A stretch of 64,000 nucleotides of DNA from Gimesia aquarii (GCF_007748195.1 NZ_CP037920.1:1054001-1118000), one strand, 5' to 3'; shown: positions 45,480-53,392, counted from the first letter of the stretch. Numbers and translations: made by a program. The notes: generated from the sequence alone by a model not told the origin.

Positions 45480-46010
45480 TTATTTTTTGGGAGCAGGGGC
45501 AGGACCAACTTTTTTGCCAGCTTTTTCCATGGCTTTTTCGAATTCAGCACGGGCCAATTTCCATGCTTCTGGCATCAATGGCACACTGCAGCTTCCTTTT
45601 CCTTTACAGGAATTCATGCCAGGGTTAGAAGCACAGCCACCTTGGCCTTTACATTCGTTGGAGCCTTTACATGCATGTTCTGCAACAGAGGCACAAGCTC
45701 CGAGACCAGCACAATCATTTTCCACACCGGCATGGGTTCCTTTGCAAGTGTTTAAACCACGACAGACATGTGGTTCACTCATCAGTAGACTCACATCTTT
45801 GGAATCCTTGTCATCAGCACCATGATCGTGATCATCTTTGTCATCCCGGGTGGTACTACCAGCTTCTTCACCAGCAGCTGGTGTTTCTGAAGCAGCAGGT
45901 TGCTCTGGTGCTTTTTGCTGACAGCCAGTCATTGAGCCTGCTACCATGCCACCAAATGCAGCAAATGTCAGTCGATTAAAATCGCGTCGATTGAGTTCAG
46001 GGCGTTTCAT
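45480..46010 (-). CDS. Cys-rich exported bufferin-like RiPP precursor (BufA2-like)
   Basis: 176 residues from the ATG at 46010, chosen for GAGGA just upstream; the frame extends to 46064. The N-terminus has a twin-arginine-like motif (NRRDFNRLTF) and a lipobox (GSMTGC, Cys30), then an acidic/His spacer (DDKDDHDHGADDKD). The core holds nine Cys at 83, 89, 100, 106, 114, 120, 126, 135 and 141: five C-x5-C units of the form CKGxxxC or CxGxxxC (CRGLNTC, CAGLGAC, CKGSNEC, CKGQGGC, CKGKGSC). A basic tail (KKVGPAPAPKK) ends it. The neighbours are DUF692 and DUF2063 genes. Known bufferin and Hvf precursors are exported Cys-rich proteins whose Cys are modified by such enzymes for copper binding; assignment here is by motif and context. 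Confidence 0.8.
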   Translation of the reverse strand: MKRPELNRRDFNRLTFAAFGGMVAGSMTGCQQKAPEQPAASETPAAGEEAGSTTRDDKDDHDHGADDKDSKDVSLLMSEPHVCRGLNTCKGTHAGVENDCAGLGACASVAEHACKGSNECKGQGGCASNPGMNSCKGKGSCSVPLMPEAWKLARAEFEKAMEKAGKKVGPAPAPKK

Positions 46011-46044
46011 GGATTTCCTCATTGTTTTATGTTGGGGTGATGCA

Positions 46045-46061
46045 AGTTCATACAATGAACT
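46045..46061 (-). promoter_or_regulatory. Dyad in the leader of the Cys-rich gene
   Basis: AGTTCA-N5-TGAACT, a perfect 6-bp inverted repeat, lies 35-51 bases upstream of the chosen start. It could be an operator or an mRNA hairpin near the ribosome binding site. Confidence 0.4.
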
Positions 46062-46089
46062 CAAAGTAGAAAGGTCTGCTCTTTTGTTC

Positions 46090-46105
46090 TGTGAGTTATC
46101 TCACA
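46090..46105. promoter_or_regulatory. CRP/FNR-type operator dyad 1
   Basis: TGTGAGTTATCTCACA is a perfect inverted repeat (TGTGAG-N4-CTCACA) and matches the TGTGA-N6-TCACA pattern of the CRP/FNR superfamily. Its centre is about 88 bases upstream of the Cys-rich gene start. It differs from the dyad at 46249 at two of 16 positions. Confidence 0.65.
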
Positions 46106-46248
46106 TTTTCTGCAAAATTTAAACGGCGGATGATTGAATTCGCTAAAAATTTCCATTTCTTTTTTGATGCAAATTTTTTCTTAACTCAGCTGTTTTAACG
46201 TATTTCATAATAGAACTATCTCTGCAACAGAACAGCATTCTGAGAAGT

Positions 46249-46264
46249 TGTGTGTTAGCTCACA
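46249..46264. promoter_or_regulatory. CRP/FNR-type operator dyad 2
   Basis: TGTGTGTTAGCTCACA shares 14 of 16 bases with the dyad at 46090, 159 bp away (about 15 helical turns), the arrangement expected for paired operator sites. Confidence 0.6.
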
Positions 46265-46401
46265 GGATCGTATTGCTCGAATCTCGATATAAAAGGTAGA
46301 GGCACACAGCCTCTCAATGGAATGAGTAAGACAAGATCCAGAACCTCCAATCAAACACTTCGCAGCACAAATCATACATGTACCCGAAACAACACTGATT
46401 C

Positions 46402-46430
46402 TTCTTGTTAACAGAACAAGAATTTTAATT
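46402..46430 (+). terminator. Candidate orphan terminator
   Basis: TTCTTGTT-AACAG-AACAAGAA forms a perfect 8-bp stem followed by TTTTAATT on the + strand. No annotated + strand gene precedes it, so it may end a small transcript starting near the CRP-type dyads, or be chance in an AT-rich stretch. Confidence 0.4.
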
Positions 46431-46978
46431 GGAGAAGAATGTCAGCAATCACATGAGATGCTTTTTGTATGTCACGGCCCAGGATATTTGCCTTTTAAAA
46501 TCAACTTGATTGCTTCATTTGACGTAAGAAAGAAAGGCTCCAATCGAATTTGCATTTACGGTCATTGATTTATTCAGAAGAAAAGGCTGTATGTTCTGAT
46601 TCGATAAGAGGCATTACTAAAATTACATGCGATTTCAAATCAGACTGGTTTGCGTCAATCAATTGTTTGCTGGTTTTACCTCCAAAAAATCATAAATAGT
46701 AATTTGCAACTCGAGGTGGTACTTCGGCTTTGAGTTCAGTGAGTCGCGCTGTTGAATGTCAACCCTTTCAGAGTTCAGCACGTGCCTGCGTTAATTCAGG
46801 AGTTTTAGCTAGTTTATGGGAAGGTCACTTTTCATTATGTTTTACTAACCGTTACAAGTCTCATATCAATTACAAAAATATGAACCAGAACATTCCTGTT
46901 AATTGAATAAACCATCAAATCTATCCGATATGTAAAACCGTGTAGGACTTCTGGGCCTGTTTTAAAAGGGGTTTTATT

Positions 46979-47791
46979 GTGCGTGTACCAAGTTTAATCG
47001 CTGTAACACTCAGCTTCATACTCATAACATTTTTCACCCAGTATGTTCAGGGTGAAGAAATCAAGTGGCAAACCAATTTAAAACGAGCTGCCCAACAGGC
47101 TCGTGTTGAAGAAAAAGCCATGCTTATTCAAATTGGAGCATCTTGGTGTGGGTTTTGTCACAAGATGGAGAGAGAGACTTATCGGAATCAGAAAGTGATA
47201 AAACATGTCAATTCCTGTTTTATTCCGATTCGAGTCGATGCTGACCAAAATACAGAATTAGTTGAAGCCATCGGTGTAGCAGGGCTACCAACGACTGTTA
47301 TCATTACGCCTCAACTAAAAATTGTGAAGAAGATTTCTGGCTATGTTGCTGCTGGAGAAATGACAGGGCATCTCAACAAAGTATGTCTTGTTAACCATGA
47401 ACGTAAAGTACCAGTTCGTACCACCGAAAAGATTCAGAAAATGAGTCAGAATCAGGTGGTCTCTCAATTTGCATTCAAGAATGTTTGCCTGGTGAGTATG
47501 CTGGATGATCAACGGCTTGTTGAAGGTATCCCAAATTTTACTTCTGAATATAAGCAACGGAAGGTTTGTTTTGCTTCCGCAGCGAACAAAAAGAAGTTCG
47601 ACTCAAATCCGGATCGATACTGGCCTGCGTTTGAAGGAAACTGCCGCGTTTCACAATTGGAAAAAAGTCAATTAGTGGAAGGTGATCCGCATGTCGGTGG
47701 TGTGTATCGAGAGAAACTCGTTTTTTTCACTTCTGCTGATCAGCGAGATCGGTTTTCCGCCAACCCGGCAGGATATCTCTTACACCCATAG
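46979..47791 (+). CDS. Exported thioredoxin-fold protein with C-terminal YHS-like repeats
   Basis: GTG start with AAAAGGGG seven bases upstream. The signal peptide (SLIAVTLSFILITFFTQYVQG) is followed by a thioredoxin_7-type domain (~28-135) with active site SWCGFCHKME and cis-Pro loop GLPTTVII. The last ~110 residues are two YHS-like units: NVCLVSMLDDQRLVEG ... KKKFDSNPDRYWPAF and NCRVSQLEKSQLVEG ... RDRFSANPAGYL. YHS-like domains often bind heavy metals, but here the usual second Cys pair of YHS is missing. Convergent with another YHS-like protein and next to the bufferin-like cassette, so a redox/metal role in the periplasm is likely. Confidence 0.8.
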   Translation: MRVPSLIAVTLSFILITFFTQYVQGEEIKWQTNLKRAAQQARVEEKAMLIQIGASWCGFCHKMERETYRNQKVIKHVNSCFIPIRVDADQNTELVEAIGVAGLPTTVIITPQLKIVKKISGYVAAGEMTGHLNKVCLVNHERKVPVRTTEKIQKMSQNQVVSQFAFKNVCLVSMLDDQRLVEGIPNFTSEYKQRKVCFASAANKKKFDSNPDRYWPAFEGNCRVSQLEKSQLVEGDPHVGGVYREKLVFFTSADQRDRFSANPAGYLLHP

Positions 47792-47794
47792 TAC

Positions 47795-47862
47795 AAAAAA
47801 CACCTGACAGCAATTCCTCTTCTTAGGTTGGAAGGGAGAGGAACAATGTCGCTGCCAGGTGT
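47795..47862 (-). terminator. Terminator for the YHS-repeat gene
   Basis: A long interrupted hairpin: ACACCTG/CAGGTGT, CAGC/GCTG and TCCTCT/AGAGGA with small internal loops. On the - strand it is followed by a T run, so it suits the - strand YHS gene that ends at 47926. It starts just past the stop of the + strand thioredoxin gene. Confidence 0.65.
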
Positions 47863-47882
47863 AGTTCTAAAAATCACTAAAT

Positions 47883-47920
47883 TCAGCCTGTTGGTTTTGA
47901 GTCAGCAGGCTGATTTTTTT
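47883..47920 (+). terminator. Intrinsic terminator of the thioredoxin-YHS gene
   Basis: TCAGCCTG / CAGGCTGA 8-bp stem, 15-nt loop, followed by seven T. It is placed ~90 bases after the + strand gene and just before the stop of the convergent gene. Confidence 0.85.
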
Positions 47921-47925
47921 GTAGG

Positions 47926-48822
47926 TTACTGAATCTTTTCAATCGACTGTGGCTCGAGCCAGACAAACTTGCCGTGATTCGCAATTTGTTTCCCTTTCAC
48001 ACTCACTTTCACGCTTTGGAACCGGCTCTTATAAAGATCAGGATGCGAAGCATGTGCTCCTTCGATCACATAGACTTTTCCATCGTTACTCTTAATTGCG
48101 AGTCCTAGCTCTTTGGGGTCCTTTTTAGGATGGACCCCGTATTCACAAGCAGCACAACCTGTTGTGCCATTGATCGAAACCAATTGAGATCCGATGGCGT
48201 TTGTACTACTCGTTTTCTGGCCACCCTCTTTCTGAGATACGTATTTAGCAGGGTTGGCCTGGAATTTTTGCTTGACACTTTCACTGGGAAACTGGTAACG
48301 CATACCTTGGTAAATGGCAGTGAATTCTGGTTTGCCTGGAACGTCTTTTCCTCCATCGATTTTGCAGACAATACATTTTCCATTGTGTGCTAAGTCAACA
48401 TCAGCGTACTTCTGTGGCGATTGATCAAATATCGATTTGATCTGCTGATTGGGGAATAAAAACGCTCGTCCTTGATAAAAACTCACATGATCCACCTTAC
48501 CAGGGTTACGAACACCGTCATGATGAGAGAAACAGACAGAGCAATCACCATTTAATGCAGGAGCAAATTTCTCTGGTTCGGTTGCGAACATTTTTTTTAT
48601 TTCCTCATTAGGAAACAGATAAGTCCGACCATCATAGACCACAGCGTGCTCTGGTTTCCCTTTGACTATTTTTTGACTTTTAACGAGACAAACAGCACAA
48701 TTTCTATTAAGTGCCACTGGGGCTTTATCAGCTATTTGTTTCTCTTTTGCTTCAATTGAAACGGCTGTTAAGACAATGGATGCTAATAACGCAACCGTCA
48801 TTACAAATGGTGTCAACTTCAT
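47926..48822 (-). CDS. Exported protein with three YHS-like repeats and a Cys C-terminal domain
   Basis: AGGAG precedes the ATG by about six bases. Signal peptide: FVMTVALLASIVLTAVSIEA. Three repeats of ~48 residues each start with a C-x-V-C pair (CAVC ~42, CSVC ~94, CIVC ~150) and continue as GKPEHAVVYDGRTYLFPNEEIKKMF-like units ending in P-x-x-(F/Y). They resemble YHS domains with the front Cys pair but lack the later FCSxxC pair. A fourth region (~220-298) begins with CAACEYG and is a separate small beta domain (KSNDGKVYVIEGAHASH). Probably a periplasmic metal-binding or metal-passing protein (inference). Paired convergently with the thioredoxin-YHS protein. Confidence 0.72.
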   Translation of the reverse strand: MKLTPFVMTVALLASIVLTAVSIEAKEKQIADKAPVALNRNCAVCLVKSQKIVKGKPEHAVVYDGRTYLFPNEEIKKMFATEPEKFAPALNGDCSVCFSHHDGVRNPGKVDHVSFYQGRAFLFPNQQIKSIFDQSPQKYADVDLAHNGKCIVCKIDGGKDVPGKPEFTAIYQGMRYQFPSESVKQKFQANPAKYVSQKEGGQKTSSTNAIGSQLVSINGTTGCAACEYGVHPKKDPKELGLAIKSNDGKVYVIEGAHASHPDLYKSRFQSVKVSVKGKQIANHGKFVWLEPQSIEKIQ

Positions 48823-49198
48823 CGACGTCTCCTGGAAATTTTTTGTGTTGGATTTTTATCGTTGTGAGTGAGACTACCATTCAAACCTTTGTCCTGTCAT
48901 TTAAAATAATGCCTTTGGTTTGGTTCGTGATGTTTCACTTCCCATTACTTACGTAATCAGTATTGCCGTGTCACAGAGCTCAATCTGTGGTCTATTTCAC
49001 ACTCTGAAAATTTTTTCCAGTTCTCTCAAACAGCAGTTTGCTGAATTGAAGAATCATGGTCTTCCGTCGTGAGAGTTAAAAACGGTATTGCATGAAATGC
49101 TCAAGTGTTGATAATCAGTACCTCTCTCCAAATCAGTCCTATCTTCAAACATATCTCAAACCCTCTCGTACTATTAAGTTATAAAAATCAGGTGCCTT
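48823..49198. other. Divergent intergenic region of the YHS-repeat gene
   Basis: About 375 bp between the YHS gene and the zinc-ribbon gene. It contains the third CRP/FNR-like site (48986-49001) and an overlapping dyad CACAGA-N6-TCTGTG (48972-48989). No ORF. No promoter hexamers I would call. Confidence 0.4.
48986..49001. promoter_or_regulatory. CRP/FNR-type dyad 3 (weaker)
   Basis: TGTGGTCTATTTCACA agrees with the dyad at 46090 at 12 of 16 positions, including both TGTG and CACA ends. It lies 164 bases upstream of the YHS-repeat gene start. Confidence 0.45.
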
Positions 49199-50053
49199 AT
49201 GTGGTGCACAAGTTGCCAGTCAGATGTGGCTGCAGAAGTTTCTACCGATTCCAAGCGGGTCCATTGCGCAATCTGTGGCAATGATCTGGGAACGACAGCA
49301 GCTACACGAATTAGCGATAAGACTCAGGAAGCCCGGAATTTGCTTGCACGTTGGTCGAATCGTGAGATCCTGGATCCGTATGGTCCTTTGAGCAAGGTAG
49401 AGTCACGTCCGCAGTTTGCCTCTTCTCCCTTTGAGCAATCGGAAAAAAATGACCTTGAAAATGTTCCACCACAGGCTGCTGTGAAGGAACAAATAAATGA
49501 GAAACCTACATCAACTCACGCACAAGTTTCAAATACTCCTTATCAGGAAACACCAATTCCTGTAGAGCAGAAGTTAGAAAGCGAACCTATACACGAGGAA
49601 TCAATTTCATTTCAACAAACGGCCGTTCCACGGTTGCGATCTGATTATCGTGATATTCAGGATTTGATCGAAGACGATGAGCAAAGCCCGAACTGGTTGG
49701 GGTTGGTTGGTCAATTAATGGCATATGGTGGTGTGGCTGTTTTAACAATTGGAACCACACTCGTTTTATGGGGTTATTATGGCGGACCTGCAAACTATGC
49801 TTCCACAGGCTGGCTCATCAGCACTGCCGGACAAATGCTACTCTTTCTGGGAGTCATTACTCTCGTTTCAGCAGGGATGGAACAGACTTCATCTTCAGTG
49901 AGCCGTCGTATTGATCGTCTGTCACAAAGAATCTTCTTATTTGAGCAAGCCATGCTCGACCAACAGGACTCACAGAAAACCCAGCGCCCTAATCCGCAGC
50001 AGCCCCAAACTGATGCAACAGCATCAGAAATACGATCCCGAAGATCTGCTTGA
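49199..50053 (+). CDS. Zinc-ribbon membrane protein, hypothetical
   Basis: The N-terminus is a zinc ribbon (MWCTSC ... VHCAICGNDLG). A long Glu/Pro/Thr-rich linker follows, then two membrane helices (about 187-215 and 222-245, LMAYGGVAVLTIGTTLVLWG and AGQMLLFLGVITLVSAG) and a cytoplasmic coiled coil (RIDRLSQRIFLFEQAML). The family is not identified; the layout suggests a membrane-anchored adaptor. It converges on the ogt gene. Confidence 0.65.
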   Translation: MWCTSCQSDVAAEVSTDSKRVHCAICGNDLGTTAATRISDKTQEARNLLARWSNREILDPYGPLSKVESRPQFASSPFEQSEKNDLENVPPQAAVKEQINEKPTSTHAQVSNTPYQETPIPVEQKLESEPIHEESISFQQTAVPRLRSDYRDIQDLIEDDEQSPNWLGLVGQLMAYGGVAVLTIGTTLVLWGYYGGPANYASTGWLISTAGQMLLFLGVITLVSAGMEQTSSSVSRRIDRLSQRIFLFEQAMLDQQDSQKTQRPNPQQPQTDATASEIRSRRSA

Positions 50054-50107
50054 ATTACAAGCAGAAAAGTATTCTCTTTGCACTCAATCTAGGTTTCGGT
50101 CAAATTA

Positions 50108-50713
50108 CTACTGAATCGCCTCTGACTCCAGTGTGAGCAAGTGCTGTTTGAGCGATGTTCCCTGAGGTGAAGAAAACCCTCCTAATTTTCCACCTGAAGC
50201 GACCACACGGTGACAGGGAATAATAATCGGAATTCGATTTGTGGACATTACGGTTCCCACAGCACGCGCGGCACGTGGCGCTCCTGCTTTGGAAGCGAGT
50301 TCTCCATATGTGATCTGTTTTCCATAACCTATTTTTTTAAGTTCTCGTATGACGCGTGTCTGAAATTTTGTCATGTGAGGTAGACTGACTTTGACGTCCT
50401 GAAATTCGACAACCGCGCCTTGATAATAATCTTGGAGTCTCTCTGACAAATCTGGAAACCAATTTGATTCCTCGAACATTTTGATGGATTCGTCATGGTT
50501 TTCTTTACAGACTTGATTCGCTGCTTGACGAACATCAGCGGCAGAGTGGTGCCCCATCAATAGTCTTTCTACGCCCTCGGAATTTCCCATGAGTCCACAC
50601 CAACCGATTTCCGTAGAAAAAATCGATAATTTTAATGAAAATGACTCATTAGAAGTGCCTTTCTGTGCTGTTTTAGAAATCGATTTGGGAACTGAAACAG
50701 TTCTTTGACCCAT
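50108..50713 (-). CDS. ogt: Methylated-DNA--protein-cysteine methyltransferase
   Basis: Suicide repair of O6-alkylguanine. The active-site motif IPCHRVVASGGKLGGFSSP is intact (Cys acceptor), with the helix-turn-helix region FQTRVIRELKKIGYGKQITYGELA and GAPRAARAVGTVMSTNR upstream. The ATG at 50713 (GGAG eight bases before) gives a normal ~201-residue Ogt. A longer frame to 50944 is unlikely because it would overlap the divergent gene at 50814. Confidence 0.93.
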   Translation of the reverse strand: MGQRTVSVPKSISKTAQKGTSNESFSLKLSIFSTEIGWCGLMGNSEGVERLLMGHHSAADVRQAANQVCKENHDESIKMFEESNWFPDLSERLQDYYQGAVVEFQDVKVSLPHMTKFQTRVIRELKKIGYGKQITYGELASKAGAPRAARAVGTVMSTNRIPIIIPCHRVVASGGKLGGFSSPQGTSLKQHLLTLESEAIQ

Positions 50714-50813
50714 CTGGAATTCTCCGATAGAATAGATTTGACTCAAAAGTACAAAATAACCGCTGTTTATTTTAGAACATATAAAACTGAATTTACAAGA
50801 TAATAGAGTGATT

Positions 50814-51560
50814 ATGCATCCATACAGCATGTTGTCCGACGAATACTTTACCAATCTGAATTTATGCACGGAAATGACGCTACCTTCATCTCGGGAAACG
50901 GTGCTGAATTTTTTTGAGCGGGTGCAAAAATCTTTTCCAACCATGCGAAATTTCTATAACCGCGGCGAAAACGGTTTCATTCTTGAGGAAGACAAAGAAG
51001 AGACCGGGCAGCAACGTTGGATTTCTCTCGAACCTCAGCGCGTGAGTAGTGGGTACTTTTCACCCAAAGATCCGGATGATTGTTTGAAGCAACATAAATT
51101 AATGTTGGAACTGGTTCCTTATATGCTGTCAATCAGTCCTCTCGATTGTGAAGCGCTAGATTATGTCGTGGGCTTTGATTTTTCTTATCGTGGGAATCAT
51201 GATGCTTTAGTGGCCGAAGCCTTAGGGTCGAATCAGGCGATTGACAGCCTGTTACAGATTCCTGGAGCACGGCCGCTGAACTACGAACCATCAATCACGC
51301 TCAGTCTGGACGATTCCTGTCGTTGTCAGGCGCGTTTGTTAATTGAGACTCGTACAAATGCCTATCAGGTCAGACGTGAGGATTATTCCGATGAGCAACT
51401 TTCCGTATTCTTTACGCTAAGACAGTATGGTAGTCTCTCAGCAGAAACAAAATTAGAAGAGACCATGCTGGATCTGAAAGAAAAATCAGACCAATTGATG
51501 AATGAATATGTCATCGATCAGGTCTTGCGTCCTTTGGCACAGGCAATTTCAACGAAATAA
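50814..51560 (+). CDS. Conserved-looking hypothetical protein
   Basis: Not recognised. ~248 residues, soluble, no signal peptide, mixed alpha/beta (LEPQRVSSGYFSPKDPDDC ... LDYVVGFDFSYRGNHDALVAEAL ... ARLLIETRTNAYQVRREDY). The start may be ATG 50814 or GTG 50808. Divergent from ogt. No motif points to a function. Confidence 0.6.
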   Translation: MHPYSMLSDEYFTNLNLCTEMTLPSSRETVLNFFERVQKSFPTMRNFYNRGENGFILEEDKEETGQQRWISLEPQRVSSGYFSPKDPDDCLKQHKLMLELVPYMLSISPLDCEALDYVVGFDFSYRGNHDALVAEALGSNQAIDSLLQIPGARPLNYEPSITLSLDDSCRCQARLLIETRTNAYQVRREDYSDEQLSVFFTLRQYGSLSAETKLEETMLDLKEKSDQLMNEYVIDQVLRPLAQAISTK

Positions 51561-51673
51561 AGAGTGTTTTTTAGAATGAGGGCTGGCCCAGTTTCAAAAT
51601 TGGGGATACCCCTATAAAGTAGTCATCATCGATTGTGCTTCCAGAAAACTTCAAGATCAAAGGGGAATCCTTC

Positions 51674-52936
51674 GTGGCTCTATCATTAAGCGATTTTGCT
51701 CAGTCTCTTACCGTCGAAACAGCTTTTAGTGTCTTGGCTGTTGCAAAGCAGTTAAAAGCAGAAGGCAAAGATGTTGTCGAGTTGGAAGTGGGAGACAGTC
51801 CTTTTGACAGTACCGCCTCTGCAAAATCAACAGGTATTGAAGCGATTCAAAATAACCAGTCACATTATTGTGCTTCTCCTGGAATTCCCGAATTCCGTAA
51901 GGCGGCTGCCGATTTTGTCTCGCGTGAATTTCAGGTAGCCGCGAAACCAGAGAATATTGTTGTTGGACCTGGTGCCAAAGTTTTTGAGCAATTCTTTTGT
52001 GAAGCCTTTTTGAATCCCGGCGATGGCGTACTCGTTTTTAGCCCCTATTTCCCGACTTACTTGCCAAACATTGAACGTCGCGGCGCACGTATGGTTCTGT
52101 CGGATCTGAAGCAGTCAAATGATTTCCGTCCCGACCTTGCCGACATTGAAAAGTTTCTGTCTGAGGATCCTGCTCCGAAGGCCATCTTCCTGAACTCGCC
52201 TCATAATCCCACAGGAGGGGTCATTGAGGAATCCGACCTGAAAGCAATTGCCGATTTAATCCGTGGTAAAAATATTGCTGTGTTTAGCGATGAACCGTAT
52301 TGCCATATGGTCTGGCAAGGAAAACATCACTCTATCTTGGCTCAACCAGGGATGATGGATCAATGTGTTTCCGCATATACATTCAGCAAGTCTTATAGTA
52401 TGAGTGGCTGGCGGTTAGGATTTTGTGTGGCTTCGGAAGAGGTTGCTACATCCATTGGTAAAATGGTTAACACCACACTTTCGTGTACACCTCCTTTGGT
52501 GCAACTTGCTGGTGCAGCTGCGTTGAACTGTGATTCCGAAGAGCGTGATGAAGTCATGTTGAAATTCAGAGAGAAGGTTGTTCTGCTAACGGATAAATTG
52601 AATCAGATCGATGATTTTCATGCCCTTGATCCCAATGCAACATTTTATGTCTTTGTGAATGTGGCCCCTGTCTGTAACAGATTGAGCATTACAAGTCACG
52701 GACTGGCACTCTACTTATTAGAAGGTGCCGATGACGAATTCGGTATTGCTTGTCTGGGGGGAGAATGTTTTGGAGAAGCTGGTCATGGATTTTTGCGTTT
52801 CAGTTGTGCAGAACCGAATGATCGACTGGAAAAAGCAATCGATTTCATCCCGGAAGCCATTTCCAGAACAGAGCGTATAGCTAGTTATTTGGAAGCGAAT
52901 CCAGCAGCCAGGTTGAAGTCGCCGTACACCGTTTAA
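51674..52936 (+). CDS. Pyridoxal-phosphate aminotransferase, class I/II
   Basis: Fold-type I aminotransferase. The substrate/PLP motif NSPHNPTGGV, the PLP Asp/Tyr segment (SDEPYCHMVW) and the Schiff-base Lys in FSKSYSMSGWRLGF are present; the final substrate-Arg region is near FLRFSCAEPNDR. The GTG at 51674 with AAGGGG eight bases upstream gives ~420 residues, the usual size; the frame opens at 51635. Aspartate- or aromatic-type cannot be separated by eye. Confidence 0.88.
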   Translation: MALSLSDFAQSLTVETAFSVLAVAKQLKAEGKDVVELEVGDSPFDSTASAKSTGIEAIQNNQSHYCASPGIPEFRKAAADFVSREFQVAAKPENIVVGPGAKVFEQFFCEAFLNPGDGVLVFSPYFPTYLPNIERRGARMVLSDLKQSNDFRPDLADIEKFLSEDPAPKAIFLNSPHNPTGGVIEESDLKAIADLIRGKNIAVFSDEPYCHMVWQGKHHSILAQPGMMDQCVSAYTFSKSYSMSGWRLGFCVASEEVATSIGKMVNTTLSCTPPLVQLAGAAALNCDSEERDEVMLKFREKVVLLTDKLNQIDDFHALDPNATFYVFVNVAPVCNRLSITSHGLALYLLEGADDEFGIACLGGECFGEAGHGFLRFSCAEPNDRLEKAIDFIPEAISRTERIASYLEANPAARLKSPYTV

Positions 52937-52987
52937 GAGTTTTTGCTCAATACAGTTCTGAATGCGAAACAGAATTTCAAGGATGTT

Positions 52988-53392
52988 ATGAATCGTTATC
53001 AAGCGTTGATCCGCACTGCGGTCATCCTTTATTGGGTCCTGTTATTTACGGCGACTCATATCCCGTTAAAAAAAGGGACACTCCCCCAGGGAACTGACGT
53101 ACCACTACATTTTCTCGCTTATGCAGGTCTTTCATTTCTGTTGACATGGTGGTTGTCGCTCAAATGGGACAAGCTGACTTTCAAACGATTATTCGCTGTA
53201 TTTGTGGGAGTCAGTCTGTTTGGAGTCGTGGATGAGTTGCTACAGGGGATTCCGGTGTTAAAACGTCAGCCAAGTATCGATGATTGGGTAGCTGATACTG
53301 TGGGGGCACTGTTAGGAATATTGCTATTTCTGTTGGTTCAAAAACCGTTGCGGCAGCTCTTGGATCGTTTTCAAAACCATGATGCAAAATAA
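52988..53392 (+). CDS. VanZ-like membrane protein
   Basis: Short membrane protein (134 residues) with the VanZ pattern: HIPLKKGTLP, DVPLHFLAYAGLSFLL, and the DELLQGIPVLKRQPSIDDWVADTVGALLG signature, followed by a last helix. Start at 52988 from AAGGA spaced five bases. Family function beyond teicoplanin resistance in VanZ itself is unclear. 51 bp after the aminotransferase gene. Confidence 0.8.
   Translation: MNRYQALIRTAVILYWVLLFTATHIPLKKGTLPQGTDVPLHFLAYAGLSFLLTWWLSLKWDKLTFKRLFAVFVGVSLFGVVDELLQGIPVLKRQPSIDDWVADTVGALLGILLFLLVQKPLRQLLDRFQNHDAK

Larger units (their letters stand above)
46011..46978. other. Long intergenic region between divergent metal-island genes
   Basis: Over 900 bp without a convincing gene. 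From left to right it holds the AGTTCA dyad (46045), two CRP/FNR-type dyads (46090 and 46249), a small hairpin AGAGGC-N5-GCCTCT (46298-46314), a hairpin plus T run (46402-46430), and then ~500 bp in which I see nothing beyond a ribosome binding site AAAAGGGG at 46963 for the thioredoxin gene. Large enough for a small RNA or a regulatory peptide. Confidence 0.5.

Noticed and set aside
45487..45825. Open + strand frame opposite the Cys-rich precursor gene
   Set aside because: It is an antisense shadow of the repetitive Cys/Gly-rich coding sequence; no start signal.
46322..46411. 29-codon frame in the long metal-island intergenic
   Set aside because: Weak ribosome site and Thr/Asn/Arg-rich random-looking product; kept only as part of a possible small transcript.
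50714..50944. N-terminal extension of the ogt frame
   Set aside because: It would overlap the divergent gene at 50814, adds ~77 residues unlike Ogt, and a good ribosome binding site precedes the ATG at 50713.
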